Source: Chlamydiia bacterium (GTDB taxonomy: Bacteria > Chlamydiota > Chlamydiia > Chlamydiales > JAAZZY01). From it: a stretch of DNA of 6,034 bases. Made by a program: the position numbers and the translations under genes. This document shows positions 1 to 4,846 of this stretch, in pieces. Location: positions 1 through 6,034 of the forward strand of contig JAAZZY010000094.1 in the NCBI GenBank assembly GCA_014239035.1, in the 5' to 3' direction. The number at the start of each line of letters is the position of its first letter. The first letter of the stretch is position 1. The notes under the pieces are model-generated. The model saw only the letters and a list, made by a program, of their open reading frames with translations. It was not told the origin of the DNA and made no database searches.

Positions 1-2
1 CC

Positions 3-428
3 GAACCAGAGGATGTGGAGGTTGAACTGAAGTCTGATGACTATCGTATCGACAAATTCGGCGCGTCAGGCCCTGGTGGTCAGCATGTCAACAAAACAGA
101 CTCAGCTGTGCGCATCACACACCTTTCAACAAACATTGTGGTATGCTGCCAAAACCAGCGAAGCCAATTGCAAAACAAAGAAACCTGCTTTAAAATGTTG
201 CGGTCAAAACTCTATGAAAAAGAAGTTCAAGAGAGAGAGCTCGCTCTCCAAAAGATGGGTGGAGAAAAAAAAGATATTGGATGGGGATCCCAGATACGCA
301 ACTATGTCTTTCATCCCTACTCTTTGGTCAAAGATACTCGAACAGGACACCAAGAGGGCAATGTGGGAGCTGTTATGGATGGAGAGATCGATCCTTTTAT
401 TATTAAATACTTAAAAGAATTTGGTTAA
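3..428 (+). CDS. prfB: Peptide chain release factor 2 (RF2), C-terminal part, 5' end outside window
   Basis: RF2 recognises UGA and UAA stop codons and triggers peptidyl-tRNA hydrolysis on the ribosome. The frame is open from the left edge, reading EPEDVEVELKSDDYRID, so the GTG at 15 is an internal codon and not a start. The catalytic GGQ loop lies at codons 75-83 within SGPGGQHVNKTDSAVRITH. It is followed by the RF2-type segments RSQLQNK, KLYEKE and GWGSQIRNYV, then KDTRTG and a normal C-terminus. GWGSQIR and TRTG distinguish RF2 from RF1. About 140 residues are present, compared with about 365 in full-length RF2. The stop-codon recognition domain and any programmed frameshift site lie upstream and cannot be judged. 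It ends 2 nt before the next gene and is the most upstream visible member of a tight operon. Confidence 0.96.
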   Translation, partial: EPEDVEVELKSDDYRIDKFGASGPGGQHVNKTDSAVRITHLSTNIVVCCQNQRSQLQNKETCFKMLRSKLYEKEVQERELALQKMGGEKKDIGWGSQIRNYVFHPYSLVKDTRTGHQEGNVGAVMDGEIDPFIIKYLKEFG

Positions 429-430
429 AC

Positions 431-934
431 ATGAGCAAGAAAAACGAAATACAAATCCGCTTTGCAGACGAATCTATTGGAGAGCCTTTAAGGGAGTGGT
501 TTAAAGAACCAGGAGTTCTTCGTTGGTTTCCTTGCCAGGAAAACAAAGAAGTGGATGACACTGTAAAAATGCTCTGCGGTTTCACCCGTTGGAAGTGTGC
601 TTTAACTGCTTTTATTGATGATAAGCCCATTGGACTTGCTGTTCTTTTTTTACATGCATACAAAAAAATAGCCCATCAATGCCTATTTGGGATGGTCGTA
701 GATCCTGATTATCGCAACCAAGGCGTGGGCACTCATCTTCTATTGAGCCTCATGGATCTAGGAAAAAAGAATTTTAACTTGGAAGTTCTCTATTTAGAGG
801 TTTTTGAAGGCAACCCTGCCATCACACTCTACAGACGTTTGGGTTTCAAAGAAGTGGGTTATCATCCTTATTGGATGAAAGAAGATGATGGCAAATTTCG
901 CAGTAAAATTGTAATGGAGAAGGTTCTAAACTAA
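431..934 (+). CDS. GNAT-family N-acetyltransferase (chlamydial YhhY-like position)
   Basis: This 167-residue protein is a single GNAT domain expected to move an acetyl group from acetyl-CoA to an amine or a protein N-terminus; the substrate is not identifiable. The acetyl-CoA pyrophosphate loop is visible as VVDPDYRNQGVGTHLL, giving R-x-x-G-x-G at about residues 95-100. Motif B follows as LYLEVFEGNPAITLYRRLGF at about 120-139, where the N-x-x-A-x-x-L-Y-x-x-x-G-F pattern is typical. The length is normal for a single-domain GNAT. The start is 2 nt after the prfB stop, and no good Shine-Dalgarno sequence precedes it, so translational coupling to prfB is likely (inference). From memory, C. trachomatis has an acetyltransferase named yhhY (CT458) between prfB and yebC, and this is probably its counterpart. 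The adjacency to RF2 suggests, but does not show, a ribosomal or translation-factor target. Confidence 0.9.
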   Translation: MSKKNEIQIRFADESIGEPLREWFKEPGVLRWFPCQENKEVDDTVKMLCGFTRWKCALTAFIDDKPIGLAVLFLHAYKKIAHQCLFGMVVDPDYRNQGVGTHLLLSLMDLGKKNFNLEVLYLEVFEGNPAITLYRRLGFKEVGYHPYWMKEDDGKFRSKIVMEKVLN

Positions 935-936
935 AA

Positions 937-1608
937 ATGGCCCTAGCTTTGAAACAGATGCTCTCAGCACTCACTAAAATGCAGGTCGACCTAATCATCA
1001 ATGACAACCGCTCTAGTATGATTAGCGTTTTAGAAAGAAACAGAAAATATGTGAGAGTCTCAGTTCACCGCATGTTTTTAACTTCCTCTAATTCGGTCAT
1101 TATTGCTCTAGCTGATCTTTTAAGAAACAAAAGAGGCCGTGAGCATAATCGAGTGCTTCGCAATTTTATCGATCAAAGCTCAATTGAATATGATTCAAAG
1201 CATACGTTAGACAAAACTAAGCTCATTTCTAAAGGAGATTTTTTTGATTTAGAAAAGCTCTATGAAAAAGTAAATAGAGAGTATTTTAATTCAGAGCTAA
1301 ACCTAAGTATTACCTGGTTTGGGAAAAAAAATAGAATCCCCAGAACTCAGATTACCTTTGGGCTATACCAAGATTCATTCAAGCTCGTTAAAATTAATCG
1401 ACTCTTAGATCAAAAAGAGACTCCTTCACTCTTTATTGAATATATTATCTATCATGAGATGCTTCATGAAGTCTATAGGCCTGAAACAAATATTAGAGGA
1501 TACCGCCGCATCCACACGGCAACGTTTAGAGAAAAAGAAAAAGAATTTTTGCATTACCATGATGCCAAAACTTGGGAAAGCAGCTTCAAAAAAGTTATTT
1601 TTAAATAA
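937..1608 (+). CDS. SprT-like zinc metalloprotease-type protein
   Basis: This 223-residue protein contains the HExxH zinc site YHEMLHE, with H173, E174 and H177. A probable third ligand, H193, lies in RIHTATF, matching the H-x-x-x-F/W placement seen after HExxH in SprT/Spartan-like domains. Its spacing from H177 is 15 residues. The segment FFDLEKLYEKVNREYFNSEL at about 103-122 resembles the usual SprT-like start (L...Y...N..YF...L), followed by the strands ITWFGKK and ITFGLY. The C-terminal cysteine zinc ribbon of E. coli SprT is absent. Residues 1-100 form a basic N-terminal extension, LERNRKYVRVSVHRMF then LLRNKRGREHNRVLR, that I do not recognise. Known relatives include the DNA-protein crosslink protease Spartan; bacterial members are poorly characterised, so function here is unknown. 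The gene starts 2 nt after the acetyltransferase; GGAGAAGG at 916-923 is a rather distant Shine-Dalgarno sequence. ATG 958 is an alternative start. Confidence 0.82.
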   Translation: MALALKQMLSALTKMQVDLIINDNRSSMISVLERNRKYVRVSVHRMFLTSSNSVIIALADLLRNKRGREHNRVLRNFIDQSSIEYDSKHTLDKTKLISKGDFFDLEKLYEKVNREYFNSELNLSITWFGKKNRIPRTQITFGLYQDSFKLVKINRLLDQKETPSLFIEYIIYHEMLHEVYRPETNIRGYRRIHTATFREKEKEFLHYHDAKTWESSFKKVIFK

Positions 1609-1611
1609 GGA
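1607..1611 (+). promoter_or_regulatory. Shine-Dalgarno sequence of yebC
   Basis: AAGGA overlaps the TAA stop of the SprT-like gene and lies 8 nt before the yebC ATG. This supports the 1620 start and indicates that yebC has its own ribosome entry rather than depending on coupling alone. Confidence 0.7.
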
Positions 1612-1619
1612 ATTTTATT

Positions 1620-2339
1620 ATGGCAGGCCACAGTAAATGGGCAAATATCAAGCATAAAAAAGATCGCGCTGATAAAGCCAAAGGAAAGTTATTTTCACGA
1701 ATTGCCAAAGAGATCATCAGCGCTGTAAAAGTGGGAGGACCTGACCCCAAAAATAACCCCAGACTCCGCCTGGCTTTGCAAAAAGCCAAAGGCGCCAACA
1801 TGCCTAATGACAATGTAGAGCGTAATATTAAAAAGGCTTCATCCAAAGATCAATCTAACTATGATGAGCTCGCCTATGAGCTCTATGGCCACGGAGGAGT
1901 AGGCCTTATCGTTGAAGGAATGACAGACAACCGCAATCGCTTTGCCTCAGATATTCGTATTGCCACAAATAAACGTGGTGGAACAATAGCAAATCCTGGA
2001 TCTGTAGCTTTTAACTTTGATAAAAAAGGCATCCTTCAAATTGAGAAAGGCGACATTTCTGAAGACACACTTTTTAGCGCGGCAATAGATGCTGGAGCCC
2101 AAGATTTTGACCAAGAGGACAATCTCTTTATTATCATTACTGCACCTGAGGATCTGTATCAGGTTAAAGAAAAATTAGAAGAGAGCTCATACAACTGTTT
2201 AGAATCGAATATTGTGATGATTGCTAAAAACAGTGTCGCCTGCTCAAAAGAAGATCTGGATAAAAACTTAGCGCTCATCGATTGGCTAGAAGATTTAGAA
2301 GATATTGACGCTGTATATCACAATATGGAACATCAATGA
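1620..2339 (+). CDS. yebC: YebC/TACO1 family protein
   Basis: The 239-residue length and the N-terminus AGHSKWANIKHKKDRADKAK are diagnostic of the YebC family. The conserved segments continue in order: KLFSRIAKEI, NPRLRLALQKAKGANMPNDN, ERNIKKA, YELYGHGGVGLIVE, TDNRNR, and GGTIANPGSVAFNF with its family-typical GxxxxxGSVxxxF pattern. All three domains appear complete. Members have been described as DNA-binding regulators (PmpR in Pseudomonas) and, with TACO1 in mitochondria, as ribosome-associated factors that help translate difficult stretches such as proline runs. The neighbouring prfB favours the translational role, but that is inference. The start follows a clear AAGGA, and the stop overlaps the pabB start in ATGA, predicting translational coupling. 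In C. trachomatis the equivalent gene is, from memory, CT457. Confidence 0.96.
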   Translation: MAGHSKWANIKHKKDRADKAKGKLFSRIAKEIISAVKVGGPDPKNNPRLRLALQKAKGANMPNDNVERNIKKASSKDQSNYDELAYELYGHGGVGLIVEGMTDNRNRFASDIRIATNKRGGTIANPGSVAFNFDKKGILQIEKGDISEDTLFSAAIDAGAQDFDQEDNLFIIITAPEDLYQVKEKLEESSYNCLESNIVMIAKNSVACSKEDLDKNLALIDWLEDLEDIDAVYHNMEHQ

Positions 2340-3685
2340 CCCGGCATACACTTGACTGTCCTTTTGCATCTTTTCTAAAGCTCGCCTCTTTTTTCTCTGA
2401 GACAAAAGAGTGCTCACTGCTGCTATCTGGTGACCATGTTGAAGAAAAACCCTCTCATTTGTGCTTATTTCCATATAAACATCTATCTATTACACAAACC
2501 CATGATGATCCTTGGGATCAGCTTAAAGATGATATCTCTCACTTTGACTCAGATCCTACTCCGAGATGGGTAGGTTATTTAAGTTATGAGATGTCAGCCT
2601 ATAGTGATATCGATAGAAAGCTTCCTCACAAGGCGCTCCCAATCCCCCTTGCTCATTTTAATCAGCCATCCATTATTTTTACATACTACCGAGAAAAACT
2701 TACCCTTAGCATAAGAGATGAAGCAAAAAGCTACCTCAAAAATAAAGAGCTAGATTGGCTTGAAAAATTTTCTTCTCTAAACTTCTCTTCCTCTTTTATT
2801 TCATCTCTTAGTGAAATAAAAACTCCAAATCTTGAGATGACTCCCCTTTTTGAATCAGATGACTTTGAAAGTTATCTTGAAAAAATACAAATAGCAAAAG
2901 AGCATATTTATGCTGGAGATGTGTACCAAGTAAACATTTCAAGGTCCCAGAGCTTAAAGACCCGTTTGCGGGCATTTGATCTTTTTTATAAGCTCTATAA
3001 AATCAATCCCGTTCCTTTCTCTGCCTACCTCAACTTTGAAGCTTTTCAAATTATCTCTGCAAGCCCTGAACGATTCTTAAAACTCTCTAATGGCACACTT
3101 GAAACTCGACCTATCAAAGGAACCATCAAAAGAGGCTCTAGGCCAGATCTTGATATTGCACAACGACACACTCTCATAAAGAGTCAAAAAGAAGAGGCTG
3201 AGCTTATGATGATCTGCGATCTTATGCGCAATGATCTAGGAAAGGTAAGCAAGGCAGGCTCTGTAAAATGCATAGAACGCAAAAAGGTTTTGGAGCTCTC
3301 TAATGTCTTTCACTTAGAATCCACCATTATTTCAGAACCAATAAAGATGCACCCAATAGATCTGATTCGCTCTTGCTATCCAGCAGGATCGATTACAGGA
3401 TGTCCTAAGCTACGCTCTATGGAAATTATAAATGAGATCGAAAAAAGGCCGCGCCATATCTACTGCGGCTCTATTGGATATATATCTTCTAATGGCGACT
3501 TTGATTTTAATGTCGCCATTAGAACAGCTCTTTTAAAAGATGAAGTCTTAGAGGTTCAGTTTGGAGGGGCAATTACAGCAGACTCAGAGCAAGTTGCTGA
3601 ATACAAAGAGACCCTCCACAAAGGAAATCCTTTCTTTAAAGCTTTTGAGAAAGATTCAATGGCTCTAGATCTTCTTCATCGCTAG
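2336..3685 (+). CDS. pabB: Aminodeoxychorismate synthase component I
   Basis: PabB aminates chorismate to 4-amino-4-deoxychorismate, the precursor of p-aminobenzoate for folate, using ammonia from a PabA-type glutaminase not present in this window. The 449 residues match the family. An N-terminal domain contains CSLLLSG and WVGYLSYEM. A low-complexity serine-rich linker lies at about 145-157. The chorismate-binding domain follows with YQVN (197-200), SPERF (243-247), PIKGT with K261, CDLMRNDLGKV, PAGSITGCPK (349-358), GDFDFNVAIRT and FGGAITADS. Lysine in PIKGT marks PabB, since anthranilate synthase TrpE normally has PIAGT, and the TrpE LLES tryptophan-binding motif is absent. The start overlaps the yebC stop by 4 nt, with only a weak GGA before it. 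The last residues, about DSMALDLLHR, run past the usual family end and overlap the opposing gene. A stand-alone TrpE role is unlikely. Confidence 0.93.
   Translation: MTRHTLDCPFASFLKLASFFSETKECSLLLSGDHVEEKPSHLCLFPYKHLSITQTHDDPWDQLKDDISHFDSDPTPRWVGYLSYEMSAYSDIDRKLPHKALPIPLAHFNQPSIIFTYYREKLTLSIRDEAKSYLKNKELDWLEKFSSLNFSSSFISSLSEIKTPNLEMTPLFESDDFESYLEKIQIAKEHIYAGDVYQVNISRSQSLKTRLRAFDLFYKLYKINPVPFSAYLNFEAFQIISASPERFLKLSNGTLETRPIKGTIKRGSRPDLDIAQRHTLIKSQKEEAELMMICDLMRNDLGKVSKAGSVKCIERKKVLELSNVFHLESTIISEPIKMHPIDLIRSCYPAGSITGCPKLRSMEIINEIEKRPRHIYCGSIGYISSNGDFDFNVAIRTALLKDEVLEVQFGGAITADSEQVAEYKETLHKGNPFFKAFEKDSMALDLLHR
2794..2821. repeat. 10-bp perfect inverted repeat inside pabB
   Basis: TTTTATTTCA (2794-2803) and TGAAATAAAA (2812-2821) are exact reverse complements around an 8-nt spacer. 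The stem is AT-rich and sits in the serine-rich linker region of PabB, where protein constraint is low. No T-run follows it, so it is not a typical terminator. Given the AT-richness, chance occurrence is possible. Confidence 0.6.
3487..3524. repeat. 13-bp perfect inverted repeat inside pabB
   Basis: TTCTAATGGCGAC (3487-3499) and GTCGCCATTAGAA (3512-3524) are exact reverse complements separated by 12 nt, so the transcript could form a 13-bp stem with five G-C pairs. It lies in codons for the conserved stretch SSNGDFDFNVAIRT near the PabB C-terminus. The sequence shortly downstream, CTCTTTTAAAAG, is not a clean U-tract. The role is unknown. Confidence 0.85.
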
Positions 3686-4694
3686 CATCATTTGCCCAAG
3701 TTCTTGGGTCCCAGCAATTTTTTTCTGAAGGATACCCAGCCACCTCAAAGCCAATACCTGCTAAAAAGTATTTGTACTCATCTTTATTTTCATCAAGTTC
3801 AAGCTCTTCAAAAAAGCCATCCTCAAGCTTCAAAATGCTATCTCTAGCAACACCTTGCTCAATCAAAAAACCTACAATTTCTAAAGAATCTTCCACGATT
3901 CCTGAAAAGTCCCCTAAGTCTACACGACCAAAAATCGAACCAAGCTCATGTGTAAAATCTAAGATGCATCCTTGGTTTTGAAGCTCTCTAATTTTTTGGA
4001 GGTCTTCTTTACTCTCATCATCAGAAAAAACCTCTTCAAATGTTTTAGCTCCATCCATATGGTTCACAGCTAAAAAGCCAATTGAATCCGAGTAGCGATT
4101 CTCTCCAGTTTCTGGATCTGTTAGAATCACTGTATAATTATGCCCTACTAAAGCCCCCATAGCTTTGGAATCAGAAAAATCAAATCCAGCTTCAACTAAA
4201 GCCTTCATTAGATCTAAATCTTGGATCATTAAAGCTAGGGCCATCACTGAGAGTTTAGAGTAATCTGGGCTAGGGGATAGAAAGTTAGCCAAATTCGCTA
4301 GAGTGGTGGCTGCATCTATAAGTTCAAGATCGGTAACTGAATCAGGATCTGCATTGAGGGCATCTACAAAAGTTAAAATTCTCTCAATAACTTTTTCATC
4401 ATCAGTAATGGATTGAAGCTCTGCAAGCGTTAGAGTTGAGATTTCATAAATAAATCCATCTCTTTCAAAAACAGATTCCATATAAGGCTTTAGAAAACTA
4501 TAAGAAAGTCTTGCGTTGAGTTCAACTTCTAGGTAAGGACTCGCGCCCTGATTTAAAAGGTTTATGACTTGGTCCATATCAAGCTCTTCACACGCTCTTT
4601 GAAGTTCAACACTAAAGTCGCGTTTAACTTCAGAAATTGGATGAATAGGAATAGGTTGATGGATTTGAGTATTTTGAATTGACAGAGTATTCAT
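3636..4694 (-). CDS. Uncharacterised acidic protein with degenerate ankyrin-like units
   Basis: I do not recognise this 352-residue protein as a named family. The clearest ankyrin-like unit is at about residues 29-54 (LQRACEELDMDQVINLLNQG, then ASPY), with another at about 147-173 (LDLMKALVEAGFDF). Weaker helix-turn units appear as LQKIRELQNQGCILDF, EIVGFLIEQG and YKYFLAGIGFEVAGY. There is no signal peptide or membrane segment. The first 25 residues are polar with IHQPIPIHPI, and the C-terminus is strongly acidic (DASDEEDLEPL). In Chlamydiae and other intracellular bacteria such proteins are often candidate secreted effectors; that role is inference only. The start is well supported: AGGAG lies 5 nt upstream and a TATAAT promoter lies behind it. 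It has its own promoter, sits downstream of the MFS gene on the same strand, and overlaps pabB tail to tail by 50 bp. Confidence 0.85.
   Translation of the reverse strand: MNTLSIQNTQIHQPIPIHPISEVKRDFSVELQRACEELDMDQVINLLNQGASPYLEVELNARLSYSFLKPYMESVFERDGFIYEISTLTLAELQSITDDEKVIERILTFVDALNADPDSVTDLELIDAATTLANLANFLSPSPDYSKLSVMALALMIQDLDLMKALVEAGFDFSDSKAMGALVGHNYTVILTDPETGENRYSDSIGFLAVNHMDGAKTFEEVFSDDESKEDLQKIRELQNQGCILDFTHELGSIFGRVDLGDFSGIVEDSLEIVGFLIEQGVARDSILKLEDGFFEELELDENKDEYKYFLAGIGFEVAGYPSEKNCWDPRTWANDASDEEDLEPLNLSQKL
3695..3724 (+). terminator. Possible weak terminator of the pabB operon
   Basis: CCCAAG (3695-3700) and CTTGGG (3703-3708) form a short hairpin, realistically a 5-bp stem with a GTTC loop, just after the pabB stop. 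A run of seven T follows at 3718-3724. The 9-nt gap between stem and T-run is longer than usual and the site lies within the opposing gene's coding sequence, so the call is tentative. No better terminator for the plus-strand operon is visible. Confidence 0.3.
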
Positions 4695-4699
4695 ACGGT

Positions 4700-4704
4700 C
4701 TCCT
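4700..4704 (-). promoter_or_regulatory. Shine-Dalgarno sequence of the ankyrin-like gene
   Basis: On the minus strand AGGAG stands 5 nt before the ATG at 4694. It is the strongest ribosome binding site in the window and fixes this start. Confidence 0.75.
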
Positions 4705-4761
4705 AATAGTTTATTAACTTCTCTTAATTATAAAAAAGAAAGAGATAATAGTAAACTATTA
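4704..4761. repeat. Two related dyads around the promoter, candidate operators
   Basis: TAATAGTAAACTATTA at 4746-4761 is a perfect 7-bp dyad with a 2-nt centre and covers the -35 element. TAATAGTTTATTA at 4704-4716 is a 5-bp dyad with the same TAATAGT half-site, located between the predicted transcription start and the Shine-Dalgarno sequence. Their centres lie about 43-44 bp apart, near four helical turns. A further copy of the core, TATAGTTTA, occurs at 4792-4800. Binding by a repressor is inference. Confidence 0.4.
4727..4755 (-). promoter_or_regulatory. Sigma-70-type promoter for the ankyrin-like gene
   Basis: Read on the minus strand, TTTACT (4755-4750) is followed after a 17-nt spacer by a consensus TATAAT (4732-4727). 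Transcription would begin near 4720 and give a 5' leader of about 25 nt that contains the AGGAG site. The chlamydial main sigma factor (sigma-66) recognises similar elements. The region is AT-rich, so chance matches are likelier; a second pair, TTGTTT (4774-4769) and TATTAT (4750-4745) with 18 nt between, is a weaker alternative. Confidence 0.55.
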
Positions 4762-4823
4762 AGAATAAAAACAAATAATTAAATAAAAGTGTATAGTTTA
4801 AAAAAAAATCCTTTAAAAAACAG

Positions 4824-4845
4824 AAAAAAACCGCCATTTTGCGTC
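4824..4845 (-). terminator. Possible weak terminator of the MFS gene
   Basis: Just past the TAG stop, the minus strand reads GACGC, a 6-nt loop and GGCGGT, allowing a short stem of CGC/GCG plus flanking weak pairs. A run of seven T follows directly at 4830-4824, with further T-runs beyond. The T-tract is good but the stem is short, so termination may be partial. Confidence 0.35.
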
Positions 4846-4846
4846 T

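Noticed and set aside
37..414. Open plus-strand frame inside prfB
   Set aside because: It lies entirely within the strongly conserved RF2 frame and its translation has no recognisable motif.
15..428. GTG at 15 as the start of a short GGQ protein (ArfB-like peptidyl-tRNA hydrolase)
   Set aside because: The frame is open to the left edge with RF2-like residues, and GWGSQIR and TRTG are RF2 C-terminal motifs, so it is truncated prfB.
403..663. Minus-strand open frame across the prfB/acetyltransferase junction
   Set aside because: It is antisense to well-supported genes, with no ribosome binding site or recognisable domain.
1601..1846. Minus-strand open frame opposite the yebC start
   Set aside because: It is antisense to the most conserved part of yebC and has no family features.
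3772..3981. Plus-strand serine/lysine-rich frame within the ankyrin-like gene
   Set aside because: Its composition is what the complement of acidic glutamate/aspartate codons gives, and it has no own start signal.
4695..4846. Small RNA or tRNA in the AT-rich intergenic gap
   Set aside because: There is no cloverleaf and no stable GC-containing structure apart from the weak terminator stem; the promoter faces the ankyrin-like gene directly.
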